This document shows positions 24,542 through 30,508 of a stretch of 35,237 nt of DNA, in pieces (position 1 is the first letter of the stretch; each line of letters begins with the position of its first letter). Location of the stretch: IMG/VR virus record IMGVR_UViG_3300033149_005356, positions 1 through 35,237 of that record; one strand, given 5' to 3'. Below the pieces are notes generated by a model. The model was given only the letters and a program-made list of their open reading frames with translations. It was not told the origin of the DNA and made no database searches. Source of the DNA: a virus. Made by a program: the position numbers and the translations under genes.

Positions 24542-26191
24542 TTATTTTCCAAAAACCTCATCATATGCGCGATTCACCGCCGCGAAACGGCTCCAATCGA
24601 TCCACGCGTCGCGGCGATAATCCGCGCGATAGAGGCCATCAACCCACCGCAACGTCTCGACCGGAAAGGAGCCGAGAATGATGCGTTTCTCTCTCCTCCC
24701 GCGTTCTTTCTGACGACGCCAGATGAACTGAGCTGCCTCATAACGCTGCGCCGCGTTCGCGAATCGATATCGCGGCCTCTTCCCCGTCTCTGGAGGAGGA
24801 AAGACCGCGCCGAGGCCATCTCCATTCCTGCCGCCGGCGTCTTCCGTAAACCGCCGCGCGCGATTCGCGGAGCCGAAATAGGGATCGATGTTATCGACCC
24901 ATTCCCCGCGTCGCGCGTTCCAAATCCTCGGACGAATCCAATCCATTTTCGTCGAATATCCATGCACCTCCCCCACCGCGAGACGATCATATTGATCTTT
25001 TCCATGACCCCCCTCCCGGCAGAGCGGCGATCCGCGCTTCGGACACCTCTCCCGCGGCTCCCATTCCTTCAATTCCCCGATTGAGCCCTCGCAGCCGGAA
25101 ATATCGATGATGAGATGAGAGATGTCGGTCGACGCCGCCAACGCGCGTTCGAATACGTCCTGATGAAAATACATGATCCGATGAAAGAGGTCCGCGTCGC
25201 CGTGATGCGCGGGTTCGTTGCAAATCTTCACGAACGGGCGATAATCGTCGCCATAAACCTCGCGGTAGGTCTCCATCGTCCGCCGCGCGAGCGCGAGCTG
25301 ATATTCTCTGATCCTCTCATCCCAGATTTTCCGCGCGCGAATTCCTTGTCGATTATTCTCGAATGGATATCGATTATAGCCGAATGCCATGAAAAGCTGC
25401 GGCGCGTAGTCGAGGTCAAACATCCGATGAATTTCAAGCCATATCTTGAAAAGCTCCCAAAATCTCGGCTCCCATTCCTCCAGATCAAAAACCCGGTCCT
25501 TCACCCGCCACGGCGTGCGCCAATTCAAATGTCTATGCTCCGGCCGTCCGTCGGAAAGCCAGAAGAATCCATCATGAAGAGAGAATCGATAGATTCTCAT
25601 CTCCCGGATTAATTTGATCGCCTCATCGATCGCGGCCGTCTCGTTCCGCGGGTCCCACGCCTCGACGCGGAACCAATTCCAGGAGCCGAGAAATTGCGCA
25701 TGATGCAGCGGATTCTTCCTCTCATATCCCCCCACCGGCGCGCTGTGGTGCGCGATTCCACACCTCCGCGGCTGATTTTCCATCTCTTTCTTGGATAATT
25801 GGAAACAATATCTCGAAGGCCGTTGATCGGATAGCCGACAAACGGAACCGGACCATTTCTTCTCCTTATGGATCGGGCACCGCTCCTCCGGCGCTTCCCA
25901 TCTCTTGAATTCCTTCTCAATCGTCGAAGGACATCGATCCGTCGGAAGAAGGAAGGAATCCTTACAGACGCGGAGAGAGATGGTCAAATGCGCGCGACAT
26001 GTCTCCTTCGGCTCAGTCCCCGCGATGAACTCCCTCCATTCCCTATTTGGACAATATTGGGATGCTAGGAGGCCGGAATCGAGACAGATGAGGACGGGAC
26101 GTTCGTATCTCACACAATCAGCAAGACGGTAGAGAAACGAACCACGTCGGAAAAGGCGCCGACAAAAGAATTTCCGAAAATTAATTTTCAA
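24542..26191 (-). CDS. Glycoside-hydrolase-like protein with N-terminal Cys repeats
   Basis: A 549-residue protein starts with TTG, preceded by GGAGG at 5 nt. Residues 30-150 hold repeated Cys units: C36-x-D-S-G-L-L-A-S-x-x-C47 ... E-P-x-x-x-C65-x-x-H, then C76 ... C87 ... C105-P-I-H, then a shorter third unit (C118, C129, C144). This resembles the C-terminal Cys motif of many class A penicillin-binding proteins. Residues ~165-549 fit a TIM-barrel clan-A glycosidase: N325-E326-P327 is the usual acid/base motif, and E408 in V-G-E-V-H-G may be the nucleophile. An inserted Cys-rich loop occurs at about 377-392. It may digest or bind a surface polysaccharide. GH family uncertain. Confidence 0.72.
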   Translation of the reverse strand: MKINFRKFFCRRLFRRGSFLYRLADCVRYERPVLICLDSGLLASQYCPNREWREFIAGTEPKETCRAHLTISLRVCKDSFLLPTDRCPSTIEKEFKRWEAPEERCPIHKEKKWSGSVCRLSDQRPSRYCFQLSKKEMENQPRRCGIAHHSAPVGGYERKNPLHHAQFLGSWNWFRVEAWDPRNETAAIDEAIKLIREMRIYRFSLHDGFFWLSDGRPEHRHLNWRTPWRVKDRVFDLEEWEPRFWELFKIWLEIHRMFDLDYAPQLFMAFGYNRYPFENNRQGIRARKIWDERIREYQLALARRTMETYREVYGDDYRPFVKICNEPAHHGDADLFHRIMYFHQDVFERALAASTDISHLIIDISGCEGSIGELKEWEPRERCPKRGSPLCREGGHGKDQYDRLAVGEVHGYSTKMDWIRPRIWNARRGEWVDNIDPYFGSANRARRFTEDAGGRNGDGLGAVFPPPETGKRPRYRFANAAQRYEAAQFIWRRQKERGRREKRIILGSFPVETLRWVDGLYRADYRRDAWIDWSRFAAVNRAYDEVFGK

Positions 26192-26221
26192 GATTTCCTC
26201 CGATTCTTTTTTCCATTTTTC

Positions 26222-26569
26222 CTAAAAAGGATATTTCTGCGTCGCCGCCGCGAGTTCCATCATATGGTTGAGCAACATCTCTTCCTCATGTCTGAATTTC
26301 ATGATAAGAGGAAGAATCGCGTCTTTTATCTCATCGACGCTCTTGCGATTTCTTTTTACCTCATTGATAATCGATTCGATAAGCGAGAGAGAGGATTCCG
26401 ATTCTCCTATCATCATCTCCAGATGTTTCTTGTTCCTCAATCTGATTTCCTTCGCAAGCTCTTCGCATTTCTGGAGAAAGAACGACATTTGATTCTCAAT
26501 CATCTCTCTCAGAATCTTATTCTCCCGCGCAATCGCCTCTATCTTGGAAATCAATTCTTTCTTTTTCAT
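26222..26569 (-). CDS. Coiled-coil hypothetical protein
   Basis: A 115-residue protein starts MKKKELISKIEAIAREN. It is nearly all helix with heptad-like Ile, Leu and Met positions, many Glu and Lys, and ends A-A-A-T-Q-K-Y-P-F. No membrane segment or catalytic motif is seen. It is followed 30 nt later by the glycosidase-like gene. A structural or adaptor role is likely, but not further defined. Confidence 0.72.
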   Translation of the reverse strand: MKKKELISKIEAIARENKILREMIENQMSFFLQKCEELAKEIRLRNKKHLEMMIGESESSLSLIESIINEVKRNRKSVDEIKDAILPLIMKFRHEEEMLLNHMMELAAATQKYPF

Positions 26570-26590
26570 CTTCTCTCTCTCTCTCTCTCC

Positions 26591-26842
26591 TCATCCAAGC
26601 AATAAGCGAACGCCTCTCGCGTCCCGCTCCGCGGAGAACCGCAAAACAGAAACAGAGGAGACGTTTATCTTCGATTTGACAAACGCGTTGTGGAGCATCC
26701 GCTCCAACGCATCGGATAGATTTCCTATCTCCTCATTCGAATCATCTTCGATTGAGAATGATAGAGAGAAAACCGCGCGGACGCGCCATCCCGACTCACC
26801 CTCCTGAGGGGCTTTCGCCGTCAGATTCGATTTTTCCTTCAT
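26591..26842 (-). CDS. Small hypothetical protein
   Basis: An 83-residue protein starts MKEKSNLTAKAPQEGES. It has a beta-alpha-beta pattern: V-R-A-V-F-S-L-S-F-S-I-E strand, an acidic helix (N-E-E-I-G-N-L-S-D-A-L-E-R-M-L-H) and a final V-S-V-L-R-F-S-A strand. The overlap with the upstream gene is 47 nt. GGAGAG precedes the ATG. The fold pattern is similar to many small single-domain proteins; no family is recognised. Confidence 0.68.
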   Translation of the reverse strand: MKEKSNLTAKAPQEGESGWRVRAVFSLSFSIEDDSNEEIGNLSDALERMLHNAFVKSKINVSSVSVLRFSAERDARGVRLLLG

Positions 26843-27125
26843 ATCTCTCTCCTCTCTTTCTGATAATCATCAATCTCTCCCGGGAGTATTTCGATCCACC
26901 ATATCCGAAATATTCGATGATGAACCAGAGAACCGATTCGATCGCGTTCAACGGCTCATCCTCCGTCCCCATCATCTCTTCCATAGAGTCTTCGAAAACC
27001 ATCTCCCGATTCTCCATTAACGCTTTTACGATGAAGCCGTTCTCCACGCGGCGGATTTCGACGCCGAATACCTCTCTCTCCTCCTCAAACTCCCGCGCGG
27101 CCGATGATCCTCTTTCTCTTTCCAT
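26796..27125 (-). CDS. Hypothetical protein with acidic helix
   Basis: A 109-residue protein starts MERERGSSAAREFEEER. A beta strand (E-V-F-G-V-E-I-R-R-V) precedes F-E-D-S-M-E-E-M-M and a hydrophobic helix A-I-E-S-V-L-W-F-I-I-E-Y-F-G-Y-G-G-S-K-Y, followed by basic residues. The phrase L-W-F-I-I-E-Y-F-G is reminiscent of small phage accessory proteins that I recognise only loosely. GAGGAG occurs upstream at a rather long distance. Function unknown. Confidence 0.7.
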   Translation of the reverse strand: MERERGSSAAREFEEEREVFGVEIRRVENGFIVKALMENREMVFEDSMEEMMGTEDEPLNAIESVLWFIIEYFGYGGSKYSRERLMIIRKRGERYEGKIESDGESPSGG

Positions 27126-27381
27126 TGAATCCCATCTCCTCTAAATCAGGGTCCCACAACCACCGCCTTTCCTTTATCGTTTTCCTCTTCCTCCAATTCC
27201 CAAGACGTAATCGATTAATTCTCCCATTCTTTCTCAATTTACGATCCCATCCCATCCTTTCAAGAATCTCCGTATTAGAATCGATCCTACAGGGGAATAT
27301 CTTTTGAAATTCATCAAATAACAATAAAATCCCTCCGAGAGCGAAAGTCGAATGGAGGCGCAAACACCACATTCCGGACAT
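27085..27381 (-). CDS. Doubtful basic ORF
   Basis: A 98-codon frame with a very basic middle (R-K-L-R-K-N-G-R-I-N-R-L-R-L-G-N-W-R-K-R-K) overlaps the next gene by 41 nt and a competing 40-codon frame by 68 nt. GAGG lies about 9 nt before the ATG. The basic content may just reflect AGA/AGG-rich DNA read in another frame. A shorter start (M-G-W-D-R-K-L) is possible. Listed because the interval has no better gene, but it is weakly supported. Confidence 0.3.
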   Translation of the reverse strand: MSGMWCLRLHSTFALGGILLLFDEFQKIFPCRIDSNTEILERMGWDRKLRKNGRINRLRLGNWRKRKTIKERRWLWDPDLEEMGFNGKRKRIIGRAGV

Positions 27382-27436
27382 ATTTCACGACCTCACCGAT
27401 CGCGTTTCCTGGAATCCTCAATGTTTTCAGTCTCAT
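27314..27436 (-). CDS. Doubtful small ORF after the phosphoesterase
   Basis: A 40-codon frame opens MRLKTLRIPGNAIGEVV and overlaps the end of the 492-residue phosphoesterase gene by 44 nt. Its amino-acid content (V-V-K-Y-V-R-N-V-V-F-A-P-P-F-D-F) looks more protein-like than the competing 98-codon frame. Only GGAG at about 11 nt could serve as ribosome site. A second tiny frame of 26 codons follows with TGATGA overlap. One or none of these alternatives may be real. Confidence 0.33.
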   Translation of the reverse strand: MRLKTLRIPGNAIGEVVKYVRNVVFAPPFDFRSRRDFIVI

Positions 27437-28871
27437 TACCGATGGAACTCCATTCTGGGGCATCTCTTTGGGATTCTTTTCGTTCCAAAAACTCCCTCAT
27501 ATATTTCGCCGCGTCTAGGTCCATCCTAAACTCATAAGGTTCGACCTCCTCCACCTCCGGTAAATCCAATCTCAGAGGATATCGCCAGGAGACGCCGATA
27601 TCTTTATGGATACCGAAGAAAAGCTGCGTGGGGCGATCAAACTCGAACATCGCGCCGAGAGAATATTCAGAGCCGCCGGAGAAGGAGCCGTTGATGAGAA
27701 TCTCCCCCGGCGCGCGATCCAATTCTCCCGTTTTATGAAAATGACCGAGCACGCGGTAATGGATTCTCACCCCCTTTCCTTGAAGAAGGTCGCCGAGACG
27801 CCACATCGCGCGCTCGATCCCATACCATGGGATTCCAAACCAAGAGCGGATGTTATCGCCGTGGAGGACGAGAAAATTCCAATCATAAATCTTTTTCACC
27901 AGGAAGAATGATTTCGGAAAATTGCATTTGATTCTCTCGTTCGAGGAGAGAAAGGTGCCGAGAAATTGATAGAATATGAAATCCCAATTCGTATAACGTC
28001 TTTTATAATATCTCTTCTTCGAAATGCGTCCGTGGTTCCCGAGCACGCCGTCGATCGAGATTTCCTGGAACAACTGCGAAAGCTCAAGAATGAATTGCGC
28101 GACGACATAGGCGCCGTTGATGATCTGAAACATCAAACTCTCCGCGTTTTCCTTCAATTCATCATGAATGATGCCGGAGACCATGTCACCAAGCCCCAGC
28201 ACGTGAAGGCGATCCACGCGATATCCGGTCAATTTTCTGATGGTTATGTTTTTTATCGTCCTGGCTAAAAATTTTATCCTCTTCGTGAATATCTCGAAAT
28301 TATATTCTCCGAATCCATGAACCTCATCGCGTGAGATTCTTTCTCCTAGATGAAGATCACCGAGGAGAAGGGATGCTTCTTCGGAGGAAACGCCACCGGA
28401 CGGCGCCTCCCATTTCATCTCAACTCTCGGCAACGCGCGACATTCCTCACGAATCGCCGTCAACACTCTATCCTCCAACGATCTCTCCCTCACGAGATAT
28501 TGGTATTTCGTCCGATATTCTCCCAATTTCTGCTGCAGCTTCAAACGCTCGACGTCTTTTCTCACCTCCTGGATCATTTTCTTCGACGGCCGCGCGTCTC
28601 CCATCTCCTTCAATCTCTGGATTTCTTTTTTCGGGATGAATTCGTGAAAAGGGAGACCCAGACGCCGCATCTTCCTATCGATCATCGAATGATTTCTCTT
28701 CAGATCGAATCGCGCGTTGTAGGCCTCGACGATATCGATCGGATGCATGCGTTTCTTCCAACATTCGATCAAGAATTTCTCTTGCTCTTCCGTCCAAGGG
28801 ATTCGAATGATTTTCCTCATATCGCTCCCGTCTTTCTTTCGCCGCAAAAAGACTATGCCTTCGTCTGACAT
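27393..28871 (-). CDS. Calcineurin-like metallophosphoesterase with N-terminal DNA-binding-like segment
   Basis: A 492-residue protein. Residues ~26-75 (W-T-E-E-Q-E-K-F-L-I-E-C-W ... R-N-H-S-M-I-D-R-K-M-R-R-L-G-L) resemble a Myb/SANT or GcrA-like helix-turn-helix. A coiled-coil linker follows to ~150. Residues ~165-450 carry the metallophosphoesterase motifs in order: D172-L-H174, G228-D229, G278-N-H280-G, H337-G-D, G376-H377-F-H379. These bind two metal ions and hydrolyse phosphodiesters, so nuclease or phosphatase activity is likely. Start is uncertain: ATG at 28871 has a weak ribosome site; ATG at 28820 has GGGAG 4 nt upstream. It may process DNA or RNA at specific sites. Confidence 0.85.
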   Translation of the reverse strand: MSDEGIVFLRRKKDGSDMRKIIRIPWTEEQEKFLIECWKKRMHPIDIVEAYNARFDLKRNHSMIDRKMRRLGLPFHEFIPKKEIQRLKEMGDARPSKKMIQEVRKDVERLKLQQKLGEYRTKYQYLVRERSLEDRVLTAIREECRALPRVEMKWEAPSGGVSSEEASLLLGDLHLGERISRDEVHGFGEYNFEIFTKRIKFLARTIKNITIRKLTGYRVDRLHVLGLGDMVSGIIHDELKENAESLMFQIINGAYVVAQFILELSQLFQEISIDGVLGNHGRISKKRYYKRRYTNWDFIFYQFLGTFLSSNERIKCNFPKSFFLVKKIYDWNFLVLHGDNIRSWFGIPWYGIERAMWRLGDLLQGKGVRIHYRVLGHFHKTGELDRAPGEILINGSFSGGSEYSLGAMFEFDRPTQLFFGIHKDIGVSWRYPLRLDLPEVEEVEPYEFRMDLDAAKYMREFLERKESQRDAPEWSSIGNETENIEDSRKRDR

Positions 28872-28898
28872 ACTCGGAAAAATTCCTCGCCCCCCCGG

Positions 28899-28979
28899 AA
28901 AAAATGAAGAGAGAGGCGGCGGAAAAATCCTCCTCCTCCTCGCGCGCGCGTGGAGGATGCTCCGCCGTCTCTCTTCTTC
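28899..28979 (-). terminator. Composite hairpin with T-tract upstream of the large phosphoesterase gene
   Basis: On the minus strand GAAGAGAGACGGCGGA pairs with TCCGCCGCCTCTCTCTTC (a 2-base bulge), and inside the loop ATCCTCC pairs with GGAGGAT. The outer stem is followed closely by ATTTTTT. This has the shape of a strong intrinsic terminator, placed between the small HTH-like gene and the metallophosphoesterase gene. A strong outer stem and T-run make this more likely than a chance repeat, although the sequence is also low-complexity. Confidence 0.6.
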
Positions 28980-29005
28980 TATCGTTCAACCGCCGCCGTG
29001 AGAGA

Positions 29006-29182
29006 TTAGCGGCGAATTCCTCTCATTCCCTTATATTCTCCTAGAATTTCTTCGAGCTTTCTGGCTTCTATTCCAAACATCTTTTCCAATTTACACCATC
29101 TCATGCCGATTCCCCGATAATAGAGAAGACGTCGTCCGAGTTTCTTAATCTCTTCCGAAGAGAATTCTTTCTTCACGACCAT
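29006..29182 (-). CDS. Small HTH-like hypothetical protein
   Basis: A 58-codon frame begins MVVKKEFSSEEIKKLGRRL. Its ATG overlaps the amidase stop by 10 nt. A helix (E-E-I-K-K-L-G-R-R-L-L-Y-Y-R-G-I) is followed by M-R-W-C-K-L-E-K-M-F-G-I-E-A-R-K-L-E-E-I-L, which could be a helix-turn-helix with the turn at F-G-I. The end is basic (K-G-M-R-G-I-R-R). It could bind DNA. It is followed by a large hairpin terminator and then by the next transcription unit. Confidence 0.7.
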   Translation of the reverse strand: MVVKKEFSSEEIKKLGRRLLYYRGIGMRWCKLEKMFGIEARKLEEILGEYKGMRGIRR

Positions 29183-29769
29183 TCGGAATTGATGAATCTC
29201 TCGACGCTGCGGACAATCGCCGCCGCGATTGCCCTCTGATTTCTCTCTTGAGAGAGAAACGCCGCCTCCTCATCGTCGGAAATAAATCCCAGCTCAGTCA
29301 ACGCGGCCGCCGCGCGCGTCTTTCTCAAGACGTAATAATTCGCGCGTTTGATGCCGCGATCGATGGCGACCATCGTGGAGTCTTTCGCCAGATATTCCGT
29401 CGAAATAATCAATTCCCTCTGAATTTCCTGGGAAAATCGAATCGCCCTCTGGCTGGCGTTCATATGATGAAACGTCTCGATCTCGATGCCGAGGATTCCT
29501 TCTCTTTTCCTCGCGTTGCAGTGAATTGAGAGAAATAAATCCGCGTCCAAATCGTTCGCGAGCGCGACGCGTTGAGAAAGGCTGACGAACGCGTCCTCTT
29601 TTCTCGTCAGATATGGTATAATCGGAATCTCCTCTCTTCTCGCAATGAATCTACGGGCGTATAATCCGACGGCAAGTGTGATCGTCTTTTCCAAAATCTC
29701 CCCATTCCGACTCACTGCGCCGGAATCTCTTCCTCCATGCCCCGGGTCCAGAACCAAAATCTTTTTCAT
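29173..29769 (-). CDS. N-acetylmuramoyl-L-alanine amidase (Amidase_3 family)
   Basis: A 198-residue enzyme cleaves the amide bond between muramic acid and the peptide of peptidoglycan, as a phage endolysin. The zinc and catalytic residues are visible: H11 in L-D-P-G-H-G-G-R-D-S-G-A, E27 in G-E-I-L-E-K, H83 in L-F-L-S-I-H-C-N-A and E159 in L-T-E-L-G-F. No signal peptide or cell-wall binding domain is visible, so release needs a holin. A promoter with a perfect TATAAT box lies 35-40 nt before the ATG; the leader is A-rich with only a distant GGGAG. It is several kb from the holin-like genes. Confidence 0.94.
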   Translation of the reverse strand: MKKILVLDPGHGGRDSGAVSRNGEILEKTITLAVGLYARRFIARREEIPIIPYLTRKEDAFVSLSQRVALANDLDADLFLSIHCNARKREGILGIEIETFHHMNASQRAIRFSQEIQRELIISTEYLAKDSTMVAIDRGIKRANYYVLRKTRAAAALTELGFISDDEEAAFLSQERNQRAIAAAIVRSVERFINSEWS

Positions 29770-29803
29770 CTAATTTTTTCTATTTTTCTCCCTTTATATC
29801 TAT

Positions 29804-29831
29804 ATTATACCTCGAAAACGAAATCTTTAAA
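29804..29831 (-). promoter_or_regulatory. Sigma70-type promoter for the amidase operon
   Basis: On the minus strand, TATAAT (29809-29804) is preceded by AGG and, 16 nt further upstream, by TTTAAA (29831-29826). A TTGTTT at 20 nt is an alternative -35. The exact -10 hexamer and the location in the AT-rich gap before the amidase make this a good candidate. Transcription would start near 29797, giving a leader of about 28 nt. Confidence 0.7.
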
Positions 29832-29881
29832 ACAATTTCTCATTTTATGAAATCCATCAAATAAAAAACGAGAGAAAAGAT

Positions 29882-30018
29882 GGCGCCCGGAGGCTTATCA
29901 ATTAAAGGGAATTGATGGTGGGGTTTTGTGGGTCTGTCCGGGTCTGCCGCCGTCGCGAAGACTTTCGTCTCTTCTCACGCGACGCGCGCGCGTCCCATGA
30001 AAGGTTCCTCCGGGCGCC
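29882..30018. ncRNA. Candidate structured RNA closed by a perfect 12-bp stem
   Basis: GGCGCCCGGAGG (29882-29893) pairs perfectly with CCTCCGGGCGCC (30007-30018). Inside, ATCAATT/AATTGAT (29897-29916) forms a 7-bp hairpin, and TTTTGTGGG (29924-29932) can pair with CCCATGAAA (29994-30002) using two G-U pairs on the plus strand. GTCGC (29952-29956) pairs with GCGAC (29979-29983), enclosing GAAGAC/GTCTcTTC. On the minus strand that last hairpin has a C-GAAA-G tetraloop with purine bulges. The strand is uncertain: wobble pairs favour plus, the GNRA tetraloop and all neighbouring genes favour minus. No protein gene fits here. It does not resemble a riboswitch, tRNA or tmRNA that I can recognise. 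Confidence 0.55.
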
Positions 30019-30071
30019 GAGAGACGGTAGAAAACAAAAAACTAGGAGGATATCATGGACTTTCCGGAAAC

Positions 30072-30260
30072 TCATTTGGGAATCCATCCATCATCGCCTT
30101 CGAAATATCGTTCTCTCCAGAGAATCCAAGCCCGCTCTTCCGGAATTTTTGATCCTTCTTTGACGGCCTCGTCATAGAGAGCGCAGAATTCTCGATAATG
30201 CGCGCGATTTCCATGGAACAGCTTCATGAATAATTTCCGATTCTCTCTTGGATTCGACAT
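30072..30260 (-). CDS. Small hypothetical protein
   Basis: A 62-residue protein starts MSNPRENRKLFMKLFHG, with aromatic residues in a helical pattern (R-A-H-Y-R-E-F-C-A-L-Y-D-E-A-V) and a conserved-looking end (A-W-I-L-W-R-E-R-Y-F-E-G-D-D-G-W-I-P-K). There is no clear ribosome site. Upstream is a candidate promoter whose start point falls almost exactly at the ATG, so the transcript could be leaderless. A later in-frame Met at residue 12 is an alternative start. No family recognised. Confidence 0.65.
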   Translation of the reverse strand: MSNPRENRKLFMKLFHGNRAHYREFCALYDEAVKEGSKIPEERAWILWRERYFEGDDGWIPK

Positions 30261-30267
30261 CTCTAAT

Positions 30268-30296
30268 AATTTAATATTTTAATTCAAAAAAATCAA
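30268..30296 (-). promoter_or_regulatory. Candidate promoter in an AT-rich gap
   Basis: On the minus strand CTTGATTTTT contains a TTGATT -35 (30296-30291) with TAAATT (30273-30268) 17 nt downstream. The -10 matches only 4 of 6, but the -35 and its T-run match the strong promoter at the right edge of the window. Transcription would start close to 30261, at the ATG of the 62-residue gene. Confidence 0.45.
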
Positions 30297-30302
30297 GCCC
30301 TT

Positions 30303-30482
30303 TTACCTCCGATCGCGCGATTCAAGAACGGCCCGCATCTCGGAGGTCTCCGACGCGAGGACATCTATCGCTATATCCATCCTCTTTCTCTCCTCCTCCG
30401 AAAGGCAGGCTCCTCTGCGAATTGCTCGCAAAATCGAAAGAGCATAATCAATTCTCCCATCTCTCGAATCCAAGGCCTTCAT
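30303..30482 (-). CDS. Small hypothetical helical protein
   Basis: A 59-codon frame begins MKALDSRDGRIDYALSI. AGGAGGGAGGGAGGGG directly precedes the ATG, an unusually long purine ribosome-binding tract. The product is two to three helices (A-L-S-I-L-R-A-I-R-R-G, then E-E-E-R-K-R-M-D-I-A-I-D-V-L-A). It starts 26 nt after the nucleotidyltransferase stop. No family was recognised; a small regulatory or adaptor protein is possible. Confidence 0.68.
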   Translation of the reverse strand: MKALDSRDGRIDYALSILRAIRRGACLSEEERKRMDIAIDVLASETSEMRAVLESRDRR

Positions 30483-30508
30483 CCCCTCCCTCCCTCCTTT
30501 TATTTTAT

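Noticed and set aside
24574-25223. Minus-strand frames of 143 and 78 codons within the glycosidase-like gene
   Set aside because: They lie wholly inside a recognised gene in other frames; the CG-rich DNA simply lacks stops.
28675-28989. Minus-strand 104-codon frame covering the composite hairpin
   Set aside because: About 200 nt overlap the 492-residue phosphoesterase in another frame, and the non-overlapping part is just the low-complexity hairpin. It is a shadow frame.
29882-30018. Interpretation as a transcription terminator or known riboswitch
   Set aside because: The closing stem is separated by over 110 nt and is not followed by a direct T-tract; conserved cores of the common riboswitches were not seen.
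30054-30176. Plus-strand ORF of about 40 codons with AGGAGG just before its ATG, downstream of the candidate structured RNA
   Set aside because: It overlaps the minus-strand 62-residue gene in antisense and its amino-acid content is low-complexity Ser/Pro. The ribosome site may be coincidental, although it is a reason to check the plus strand.
30440-30482. Possible tRNA from a TCGAATCC sequence
   Set aside because: No acceptor, D-arm or anticodon stem can be drawn around it, and it is inside a small gene with a strong ribosome site.
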